This document shows, one piece after another, positions 1 through 5,000 of a DNA stretch of 5,873 nt. The translations under genes and the position numbers were made by a program. The first letter of the stretch is position 1. Every line of letters begins with the position of its first letter. The notes beneath the pieces are model-generated. The model saw only the letters and a program-made list of their open reading frames with translations. It had not been told where the DNA came from and ran no database searches. Origin of the DNA: Thermoleophilia bacterium UBA5186 (GTDB lineage Bacteria > Actinomycetota > Thermoleophilia > Gaiellales > Gaiellaceae). Location: assembly GCA_002413095.1 (NCBI GenBank), contig DHWI01000078.1, positions 10,430-16,302 on the forward strand. Direction: 5' to 3'.

Positions 1-386
1 TGGTCGATGTGCGAATGCACGCCGCCGTACGAGACGAGCCCGAGCAGGTGGACCTCTCCCCCTCGTTCCCGCGCGCGCCTGAAGGCCCCGACGAGCGCCT
101 CGTTCTCGAAGATCGCCCCGCTCGCGACCGCGCGGTTCACGCGCTGGAGATCCTGGTCGAGGATCCGTCCCGAGCCGATCGTCAGGTGCCCGACCTCCGA
201 GTTGCCCATCTGGCCCGGCGGCAGCCCCACCGCCTCGCCCGAGGCCTCGAGCGTGGTGTGCGGATACCCGCGCCAGAGCCGGTCGAACACCGGAGTATCC
301 GCGAGCTCGACGGCATTCCCCGGCCCCGGAGGCGCACAGCCCCAGCCGTCGAGGATGACGAGAGCTACGAGGCTGTACGTCGGCAC
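1..386 (-). CDS. gpmI: 2,3-bisphosphoglycerate-independent phosphoglycerate mutase, N-terminal part (cut by left edge)
   Basis: This enzyme interconverts 3-phosphoglycerate and 2-phosphoglycerate in the cytoplasm, using two metal ions (usually Mn) and a phosphoserine intermediate. The first 128 codons are present; the family is usually about 510 residues long. Visible motifs are VILDGWG at 10-16, where Asp13 is the expected metal ligand; MGNSEVGHLTIG at 60-71, where Ser63 is the expected phosphorylated serine; and LVSYGGVHSHID at 117-128, where His124 is a substrate-binding residue. The GTG at 386-384 is the only plausible start: the reading frame opens at the tpiA stop codon and no ATG or other GTG precedes DGWG. 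No strong ribosome binding site is seen. The gene begins 33 bp after tpiA, so it is probably the next gene of the same operon. The identification is secure. The remaining domains and the C-terminal metal ligands lie outside the window. Confidence 0.96.
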   Translation of the reverse strand, partial: MPTYSLVALVILDGWGCAPPGPGNAVELADTPVFDRLWRGYPHTTLEASGEAVGLPPGQMGNSEVGHLTIGSGRILDQDLQRVNRAVASGAIFENEALVGAFRRARERGGEVHLLGLVSYGGVHSHID

Positions 387-419
387 TGTGTCCGTTCTCG
401 TATGGCCCGGAGCGTCACC

Positions 420-1133
420 CTAGAGGCCGTAGGCCGCTTCAACGATCGCGGCGAACGACTCGACCTCGAGCGAGGCGCCGCCGACGAGCGCGCCGTCGAT
501 CCCGGGCATCCCCATGAGCTCGGCGGCGTTCTCCGGCTTCACGGAGCCCCCGTAGAGGACCGGCACGTCGTACAGAGACTTGATGAACGCGTGCGCTTCC
601 TGGGCCAGTTCGGACGTCGCCGTCTTGCCCGTGCCGATCGCCCAGACGGGCTCATACGCGAGGACGACGTCGCCGTCGGGGAGGGCGTCCTTCACTGCCT
701 CGACCTGGAGCTTGAGGACGAGCTCCGTCTGTCCGCTCTCCCGCTCCTCCTGGGACTCGCCGACGCAGGCGATCACCTCGAGCCCGGCCGCCCGCGCGGC
801 AACCGCTCGCCGGGCAACCGTCTCGTCGCTCTCCCCGAAGTACTGGCGGCGCTCGGAGTGGCCGACGATGGCGCCGTAGACGCCGAGCTCCCGCAGCATC
901 GCCGCGGAGACCTCGCCGGTGTACGCGCCCTCCTCGGCCCAGTGGACGTTCTGCGCCGCGACCGCAATCTCCGTGCCGGCAAGCGTGCGCACCGCATCCG
1001 CGAGCGACGTGTACGGCGGGCAAATCGCGATGTCGACGTCCTCGATTCCGTCGAGCCGCTCCGCGAGCGCGGAGCAGAACTCCACCGTCTCGGACGGCGT
1101 CTTGTACATCTTCCAATTCCCCACGACCAACAT
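420..1133 (-). CDS. tpiA: Triosephosphate isomerase
   Basis: This cytoplasmic TIM-barrel enzyme interconverts dihydroxyacetone phosphate and glyceraldehyde-3-phosphate. With the ATG at 1133 the protein has 237 residues. Family motifs are complete: GNWKM at 5-9 (Asn6, Lys8), GHSERR at 91-96 (electrophile His92), AYEPVWAIGTGKTA at 159-172 (catalytic base Glu161 and the flexible loop), YGGSVKPENA at 194-203, and LVGGASL at 216-222, where the two glycines contact phosphate. The reading frame can also start one codon earlier, at a GTG at 1136. The ATG is preferred because GGAGG at 1142-1138 lies 4 nt before it but only 1 nt before the GTG. The pgk stop and this start share one base (TGATG), which points to translational coupling. 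The protein is shorter than typical enzymes of about 250 residues; most of the loss is between HAFIK at 181-185 and the YGGS motif. Identity is certain; only the start is in slight doubt. Confidence 0.97.
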   Translation of the reverse strand: MLVVGNWKMYKTPSETVEFCSALAERLDGIEDVDIAICPPYTSLADAVRTLAGTEIAVAAQNVHWAEEGAYTGEVSAAMLRELGVYGAIVGHSERRQYFGESDETVARRAVAARAAGLEVIACVGESQEERESGQTELVLKLQVEAVKDALPDGDVVLAYEPVWAIGTGKTATSELAQEAHAFIKSLYDVPVLYGGSVKPENAAELMGMPGIDGALVGGASLEVESFAAIVEAAYGL

Positions 1134-2200
1134 CACGCCTCCGGAATCGCTGCCACGCCAGGCAGCTCCTTACCCTCGAGGAACTCCAGCGAAGCGCCGC
1201 CGCCCGTGGAGACCCAATCGATCCGGTCCGTGATGCCGATCTCGTTGACCGCGCGCACCGAATCGGCGCCGCCGACCACCGTGTACCCGTCAACGTCGGC
1301 GACCGCGCGAGCGACCGCCTTCGTCCCCTCCGCGAAGCGCGGCCACTCGAACACGCCCATCGGCCCGTTCCAAAAGACGGTCTTCGCGTCAGCGATCTCC
1401 GCGGCGAAACGCCGCTGGGTCACCGGGCCGATGTCGAGGCCGAGCCAGCCCTCCGGCAGCTCGTCGTAGGGCGTCACGCGGCGGTCGGCGTCCGAGCCGA
1501 ACTCCGAGGCGGCCACCACGTCCTCCGGCAGGACGACCGGGAAGTCGAACGGATTCTCGTCACGAAGCTCCTCAGCCATCTTGCCGCCGATGAGCACGGT
1601 GTCGGCCCGCCGGCCGAGGTGTTTCAGGACGCCGAGCTTCTCCTCGACCTTCGCGCCGCCGGAGATCAGGACGAACGGCCGCTCGACCTCGCCGAGCAGC
1701 TTGCCGAGCTCGGTCAGCTCGCGCTCGAGCAGGAGCCCGGCGTACGCGGGCAGGAGCTGCGCGACGCCCACAGTCGACGCGTGCGCCCGGTGCGCGGAGC
1801 CGAACGCGTCGTCGACGTAGAGATCGCCGAGCCTCGCAAGCTCACGCGCGTAGCCCTCGCCGTTCGCCGTCTCCTCGGGATTGAAGCGGGTGTTCTCGAG
1901 CAGCGTCAGCCGCGAGCCGCGCTCGTCGAAGGCGACGTCTTGGCCGAGCAGCTCGCCGAGCCGCCTGGCGACCGGGCGGAGCGTGAGCTTCGGGTCGGGA
2001 CCCTCCGGGCGCCCCAGGTGCGAGCAGATGACGACCTGCGAGGCGCTCTGCTCGACCAGCAGCTCGATGGTGGGCAGCGCCGCGCGGATGCGCGTGTCGT
2101 CGGCCACCGCGCCGTCCTCGAGCGGCACGTTCAGGTCGGAGCGGAGCAGGACGCGCTTGCCGCCGACCTCTGCGTCTCGAACTGACCGTGGCTTACGCAA
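1133..2200 (-). CDS. pgk: Phosphoglycerate kinase, short form
   Basis: This cytoplasmic two-domain kinase transfers phosphate between 1,3-bisphosphoglycerate and ADP to give 3-phosphoglycerate and ATP. The N-domain substrate motifs are present: SDLNVP at 21-26, DDTRIRA at 34-40, SHLGRP at 60-65, LLENTRF at 100-106, and DAFGSAHRAHAST at 131-143. The C-domain nucleotide motifs are SGGAKVEEK at 180-188, WNGPMGVFE at 277-285, VVGGADS at 308-314 and STGGGASLEFLEGKELPG at 331-348. The protein has 355 residues against about 390 for most bacterial enzymes. Around 20 residues are missing after IGGKMAEE (204-211), where others carry a GKSLxExD segment, and around eight before LLENTRF. The usual GGGMA reads GGKMA. 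The frame offers only a TTG start at 2200, overlapping the last 8 bp of gap, and no clear ribosome binding site precedes it, so translation is probably coupled to gap. The conserved motifs argue for a working enzyme. Confidence 0.96.
   Translation of the reverse strand: MRKPRSVRDAEVGGKRVLLRSDLNVPLEDGAVADDTRIRAALPTIELLVEQSASQVVICSHLGRPEGPDPKLTLRPVARRLGELLGQDVAFDERGSRLTLLENTRFNPEETANGEGYARELARLGDLYVDDAFGSAHRAHASTVGVAQLLPAYAGLLLERELTELGKLLGEVERPFVLISGGAKVEEKLGVLKHLGRRADTVLIGGKMAEELRDENPFDFPVVLPEDVVAASEFGSDADRRVTPYDELPEGWLGLDIGPVTQRRFAAEIADAKTVFWNGPMGVFEWPRFAEGTKAVARAVADVDGYTVVGGADSVRAVNEIGITDRIDWVSTGGGASLEFLEGKELPGVAAIPEA
1138..1142 (-). promoter_or_regulatory. Ribosome binding site of tpiA
   Basis: GGAGG lies inside the last codons of pgk, 4 nt before the ATG at 1133. 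It decides between the two adjacent start codons GTG (1136) and ATG (1133), since only the ATG has a usable spacing. Confidence 0.65.
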
Positions 2201-3197
2201 GCAGCCGGTTGACGAGATCGACGAGCCGGCACGAGTAGCCCCACTCGTTGTCGTACCAGCCGAAGACCTTCGCCATCTTCCCGTTCGCCATCGTCAGCTC
2301 GCTGTCGAAGATGCACGAGTACGGCGAGCGGTGAATGTCGGTGGAGACGAGCGGGTCGTCCGCGTACTGCAGGTAGTCCTGGAGCGGCTCGGACGAGGCG
2401 GCCTCGCGATAGGCGGCGTCGACCTCCTCGACGGTGACCTCGTGCGCGAGCTGGACGACGAGATCGGTGATCGAGCCGGTCGGAACCGGGGCGCGCACTG
2501 AGATCCCGTCCACTTTTCCCTGCAAATCTGGCAGAACGAGGCCGATTGCGCGGGCTGCGCCCGTCGACGTCGGGATCAGGTTGATCGCCGCGGCCCGCGC
2601 CCTGCGCAGGTCCTCGTGCGGGAGATCGAGCACGTGCTGGTCGTTCGTGTACGCGTGGATCGTCGTCATGAAGCCTTGCTCGATGTGGAAGCGGTCGTGC
2701 AGCACCTTTGCGAGCGGCGCGACGCAGTTCGTCGTGCAGGACGCGTTCGAGATCACGTGATGGATCTCCGGGTCGTAGGCGCCGTCGTTGACGCCGAGCA
2801 CGATCGTCACGTCGGGATTCGTCGCGGGAGCGGAGATCACGACCTTCTTCGCGCCTGCGTCGAGGTGCTTCTGAGCGCCCTCGCGCTTCGTGAAGAAGCC
2901 GGTCGACTCGATCACGACGTCCACTTCGAGCTCGCGCCACGGAAGCGCCGCTGGGTCGCGTTCGGCGAGGACGGTGAGCTCCTTGCCGGCAGCTGTGATC
3001 TTGCCGTCGCCCAGCTCGACTCCGCCACTGAGCGGGCCGAGATTCGAGTCGTACTTGAGCAGCTGGGCCATCGTCCTGGCGTCCCCGAGGTCGTTGTACG
3101 CGACGATCTCGAACTCCGCCGGACGCTCGAGATGCGCCCGGAAGAAGTTCCGACCGATCCGTCCGAACCCGTTGATGCCGACGCGCGTCTTCGCCAC
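2193..3197 (-). CDS. gap: NAD-type glyceraldehyde-3-phosphate dehydrogenase, type I
   Basis: This cytoplasmic enzyme oxidises and phosphorylates glyceraldehyde-3-phosphate to 1,3-bisphosphoglycerate with NAD. The full length of 334 residues is normal. The Rossmann dinucleotide motif INGFGRIGR is at 8-16. YND at 34-36 supplies the Asp expected to bind the adenosine ribose of NAD. The catalytic motif ASCTTNC at 152-158 gives Cys154, and HAYTNDQ at 181-187 gives His181. LDLPHEDLRRARAAA at 190-204 carries the Leu-Pro pair typical of NAD-using glycolytic enzymes rather than the Ala-Ser of chloroplast NADP forms. PTSTGAA is at 209-215, RAPVPTGS at 235-242, and WYDNEWGYSCRL at 314-325. The GTG start at 3197 follows a strong AAGGGGAGG site. 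This gene begins the tight gap-pgk-tpiA-gpmI series and lies 332 bp after whiA, so it may have its own promoter in that spacer. Confidence 0.98.
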   Translation of the reverse strand: MAKTRVGINGFGRIGRNFFRAHLERPAEFEIVAYNDLGDARTMAQLLKYDSNLGPLSGGVELGDGKITAAGKELTVLAERDPAALPWRELEVDVVIESTGFFTKREGAQKHLDAGAKKVVISAPATNPDVTIVLGVNDGAYDPEIHHVISNASCTTNCVAPLAKVLHDRFHIEQGFMTTIHAYTNDQHVLDLPHEDLRRARAAAINLIPTSTGAARAIGLVLPDLQGKVDGISVRAPVPTGSITDLVVQLAHEVTVEEVDAAYREAASSEPLQDYLQYADDPLVSTDIHRSPYSCIFDSELTMANGKMAKVFGWYDNEWGYSCRLVDLVNRLLA

Positions 3198-3200
3198 GTG

Positions 3201-3209
3201 CCTCCCCTT
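3201..3209 (-). promoter_or_regulatory. Ribosome binding site of gap
   Basis: AAGGGGAGG ends 3 nt before the GTG at 3197. It is the strongest Shine-Dalgarno match among the gene starts examined in this window and fixes the gap start. The contrast with the poor sites before pgk and gpmI suggests that ribosomes load mainly here and are passed on by coupling. Confidence 0.7.
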
Positions 3210-3293
3210 GTCGATTGGCCCCTTGCGGCGAGTCTAACGGGCCGCAAATTGCGCGGACTCGTTTGAGGGTTTCTCTTGGTTTTCTACCGAACT

Positions 3294-3310
3294 CTGCGTC
3301 ATACTGCGTC
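3294..3310 (-). repeat. Tandem 7-bp direct repeat GACGCAG, 10-bp period
   Basis: Read on the minus strand, GACGCAG occurs at 3310-3304 and again at 3300-3294, separated by TAT. The 10-bp period puts both copies on the same face of the DNA helix, the usual arrangement for a protein that binds as a pair of subunits. The repeat lies about 100 bp before the gap start and 7 bp before a weak -10-like TAGAAA. It could be an operator, or it could be chance in GC-rich DNA. Confidence 0.35.
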
Positions 3311-3382
3311 GGCGGCGGGTCCGTGCTCGTCCGGCGATGGATTCAGACCCCGTCCGTCGCCAAGGTCCGGAGCGTGGTTCAA

Positions 3383-3419
3383 CCGGAGGGGGAGGTCGTC
3401 CTCGGAGCTTCCCCTCCGG
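3383..3419. repeat. Long inverted repeat with alternative inner hairpin
   Basis: The arms 3383-3394 (CCGGAGGGGGAG) and 3408-3419 (CTTCCCCTCCGG) pair over 12 positions. Nine outer pairs are perfect, followed by one G-T position and two more pairs, around a 13-nt loop. The single imperfect pair is a G-U wobble if the plus strand is transcribed and an A-C mismatch on the minus strand. A second, smaller hairpin, GAGG-TCGT-CCTC at 3392-3403, competes with the inner part of the long stem, so two folds are possible. Confidence 0.55.
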
Positions 3420-3435
3420 CCCGCCGCTTTCCCGT

Positions 3436-3472
3436 CTGGAAATTTGCCGCCTTCGGCGGGGACTATTTCCAG
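3436..3472. repeat. Nested inverted repeat: 8-bp outer arms around a 5-bp GC hairpin
   Basis: CTGGAAAT at 3436-3443 and ATTTCCAG at 3465-3472 are perfect complements. Between them, CCGCC (3447-3451) and GGCGG (3455-3459) form a compact stem with a 3-nt loop. The two stems are separated by a small asymmetric internal loop (3 nt on one side, 5 on the other), a shape more typical of a folded RNA than of a simple protein site. Either strand could form it. Confidence 0.55.
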
Positions 3473-3475
3473 CCG

Positions 3476-3490
3476 TCGGCTTCGCGCCGA
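3476..3490. repeat. Short hairpin TCGGC-TTCGC-GCCGA
   Basis: A 5-bp stem with a 5-nt loop starts 4 nt after the nested inverted repeat and continues the run of hairpins. Alone it would be unremarkable in DNA of this GC content. Confidence 0.3.
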
Positions 3491-3501
3491 GCCGCAGCGA
3501 A

Positions 3502-3526
3502 CGGGCGCGGGCAAAGCCCGCACCCG
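3502..3526 (-). terminator. GC-rich hairpin just after whiA, possible terminator
   Basis: CGGG (3502-3505) plus GCGGGC (3507-3512) pair with GCCCGC (3516-3521) plus CCCG (3523-3526), with one c/a mismatch and an AAA loop as read on the plus strand. The hairpin begins 3 nt after the whiA stop codon, a position that suits a terminator or mRNA-stabilising element. There is no T-run after it on the minus strand, so it would have to be a U-less terminator of the kind proposed in actinobacteria, or an attenuating or processing structure before gap. Confidence 0.35.
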
Positions 3527-3529
3527 CGG

Positions 3530-4438
3530 TCAAGCTTCGGCTAGCTCAACGAGTTTTTTCAGTCGCCTATGCATAGCGGCTTTCGTGGTTGGCGGATCCG
3601 CTTGCCCGGCCAACTCCCTCAATGAGGCCGTTGGGTTTTCCAATCTCAGCTCCGCGGCTTCCTGGACCCGGCGCGGAAGGCGTTTCAGGTCGAGCTTCTT
3701 CGCGGCCTGCAGCTGGACATGGGCGGCTCGGCTCGTGCGGACCAGGTTGGCGTGGTCGGCGTTTGCGAGGCGGTTTGCTCGAGCGCGTGTGGCGCCCATC
3801 ACCGCACGCTCTTCCAGGACGAGTACAGCGTCCGCGGCTCCCGCGGCTGCCACGACGTCGGCGATCGCCTCCGCTCCCTTGGCGTAGGCGATCGTGTGAC
3901 GCGCGCGGTCGAGCACGCGGAGGTGCACGCCCGCCGCCGCGGCGACCTCCGCAGCGAACTCCGCGCCCTCGCGCGACGCACTCCGGATCTCGAGGTGCGG
4001 CGCGCGCGGCCCCGAGAGCGAGCCGCCGCCGAGCAAGGCTCCACGGAGATAGGCCGAGCGGCAGCAGGAACGTCCCACGACGCGCTTCGGCGGCCGTTCG
4101 AGCGGCGCGAGCGTCGCGCTCAGCACGCCTGCCTCGTGCAGCACCTGCAGAGCCCGTGCGGCGCCGGCGACGTGCAGCTGGTACCGCGTCTCCTGCTGGA
4201 ACGCGGGGCGCCGGTAGGAGCGGATCTCCGAGACGATGCCGAAGTGGCTGAGGAGGCTGAAGCCCCGGCGGGCGACCGCCGCGGTCGGAAGGTCGAGATG
4301 GAGTGAGACCGCGCCCCGGCCGAGCAGATGCTCGCTCCCGGCGGTGTGGAACAGGCCCGAAAGCTCGGCCAGCCGGTCGCAGTCGCGGGTCGGCTCGACC
4401 GCCGCGAGCTCGGCTCGCAGCTCCTCAGAGAGCGACAT
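3530..4438 (-). CDS. whiA: WhiA-family DNA-binding regulator
   Basis: WhiA combines a domain related to LAGLIDADG homing endonucleases with a C-terminal helix-turn-helix. In Streptomyces it acts with WhiB to control sporulation genes; in other Gram-positives it affects cell division and chromosome segregation. The protein has 302 residues, slightly shorter than Streptomyces WhiA. The N-terminal WhiA domain spans about 1-115, with RLAELSGLFHTAGS at 22-35. The LAGLIDADG-like core runs from CCRSAYLRGALLGGGSL at 125-141 to about 215. A conserved linker NRLANADHANL is at 222-232, followed by the helix-turn-helix part LPRRVQEAAELRLENPTASL at 254-273 and PPTTKAAMHRRLKKL at 282-296. The ATG start at 4438 gives the usual family N-terminus and lies 14 bp inside ogt, so the two are probably coupled. 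The common rapZ and yvcK neighbours are not on the immediate upstream side, where ogt sits instead. Confidence 0.95.
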   Translation of the reverse strand: MSLSEELRAELAAVEPTRDCDRLAELSGLFHTAGSEHLLGRGAVSLHLDLPTAAVARRGFSLLSHFGIVSEIRSYRRPAFQQETRYQLHVAGAARALQVLHEAGVLSATLAPLERPPKRVVGRSCCRSAYLRGALLGGGSLSGPRAPHLEIRSASREGAEFAAEVAAAAGVHLRVLDRARHTIAYAKGAEAIADVVAAAGAADAVLVLEERAVMGATRARANRLANADHANLVRTSRAAHVQLQAAKKLDLKRLPRRVQEAAELRLENPTASLRELAGQADPPTTKAAMHRRLKKLVELAEA

Positions 4439-4985
4439 GCTCGAGCGCCAGCATCCGTCGCTTGTAGTCGAGACCGAGGGAGCCGTAGCCGCCGAGCCCG
4501 TCCGCGGCCACGACGCGATGGCACGGGATGAAGACGCTCAGCCGGTTGCCCGCGCAGAAGCTCCCCGCAGCGCGGGCCGCCCCGGGCCGACCCGCGAGCG
4601 CCGCGAGCTCCCCGTAGGTGACGACCTCGCCGCGGGGCACCGCGCGGAGCGCCGCGGCGAGCGCGGTGCGGAATGGCGTCTCGAACTCGAGGTCGAGCTC
4701 GACGTCGGCGAAGGACACGTCCTCGCCGCGGAAGAAGCCCTGCAAACGGAGCACGATCTCCTTTGTCACATAGTCGACACGGTCCCGTGATTCCATCCCC
4801 GCTACGGTGACAGCAGGGATCTCGGGAATCCCCTGGGGGCGGTTGGAGGCGCGTTCCGCCCGAAGAGACACGTCTGGGCGGGGCAGGTCGTGCCAGACCA
4901 CGCGCCCATCCTTGACCCAGAGCCCTCCGACACCGAAGGCCTCGGCCTCGTAACGCACCGCCGTCACAGCCACTGCCGCAAACAT
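4425..4985 (-). CDS. ogt: Methylated-DNA--protein-cysteine S-methyltransferase (O6-alkylguanine repair)
   Basis: This suicide repair protein moves the alkyl group from O6-alkylguanine in DNA to its own cysteine. The 186-residue product has a weakly conserved N-terminal domain (about 1-95) and a clear C-terminal DNA-binding domain. The motif FRTALAAALRAVPRGEVVTY is at 105-124 and GELAALAGRPGAARAAG at 125-141 is the helix-turn-helix, where Arg138 is the expected arginine finger. Asn147 is the hinge asparagine, and the active site IPCHRVV at 153-159 has Cys155 as the acceptor. GGYGSLGLDYKRRMLALE follows at 165-182. Two prolines usual near the hinge (human 138 and 140) are Arg148 and Ser150 here. 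ATG at 4985 is chosen as the furthest plausible start; GTG codons at 4973 and 4967 are alternatives, and no clear ribosome binding site supports any of them. The gene overlaps whiA by 14 bp at its end and diverges from pruA with a 15-bp spacer. The symbol ogt is used for the stand-alone form. Confidence 0.93.
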   Translation of the reverse strand: MFAAVAVTAVRYEAEAFGVGGLWVKDGRVVWHDLPRPDVSLRAERASNRPQGIPEIPAVTVAGMESRDRVDYVTKEIVLRLQGFFRGEDVSFADVELDLEFETPFRTALAAALRAVPRGEVVTYGELAALAGRPGAARAAGSFCAGNRLSVFIPCHRVVAADGLGGYGSLGLDYKRRMLALEHVAL

Positions 4986-4990
4986 ACAAT
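4963..4990 (+). promoter_or_regulatory. Candidate promoter for pruA
   Basis: TACAAT at 4985-4990 differs from the TATAAT consensus at one position. GTCACA at 4963-4968, 16 bp upstream, matches four of six bases of the TTGACA -35 consensus. Transcription would start near 4997, only a few bases before the pruA GTG at 5001, so the mRNA would be leaderless or nearly so. This fits the lack of a ribosome binding site before that GTG. The site covers the first codons of ogt on the other strand, so expression of the two genes may interfere. It is called from sequence alone. Confidence 0.4.
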
Positions 4991-5000
4991 CGCGCGGACC

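Larger units (their letters stand above)
3198..3529 (-). other. whiA-gap intergenic region, probable long leader or promoter region of gap
   Basis: This 332-bp stretch between two minus-strand genes has no credible coding frame. It is the only long non-coding segment in the window. Its whiA-proximal half (about 3383-3526) is packed with GC-rich inverted repeats. Its gap-proximal half contains a 10-bp-spaced direct repeat (3294-3310) and the most A/T-rich stretch of the spacer (about 3241-3290), consistent with a promoter or an unstructured leader. A weak -10-like TAGAAA at 3286-3281 and a TAGACT at 3236-3231 are present on the minus strand, but neither has a good -35 partner, so no promoter is called. 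No known riboswitch or RNA gene was recognised. Confidence 0.5.

Noticed and set aside
9..1469. A 486-codon open frame on the plus strand
   Set aside because: It runs antisense through gpmI, tpiA and pgk, whose family motifs are unmistakable. Long antisense frames are expected in GC-rich genes, and its product has an Arg/Leu/Ala-rich composition with no recognisable motif.
3376..3384. GGTTCAACC, similar to a tRNA T-loop
   Set aside because: No acceptor, D or anticodon stem can be placed around it on either strand.
3436..3472. Resemblance to a glycine riboswitch core (GCCGAAGGCGGCAAA on the minus strand)
   Set aside because: The GAGAG element upstream and CTCTCAGG element downstream that define the family are absent, and the match follows from the small GC hairpin itself. 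gap is also not a glycine-responsive gene.
3299..3523. A 74-codon minus-strand frame between whiA and gap
   Set aside because: It starts with a GTG just after the whiA stop, contains the hairpin region, has no ribosome binding site or recognisable motif, and overlaps equally long frames on the other strand. Structure explains the region better than coding.
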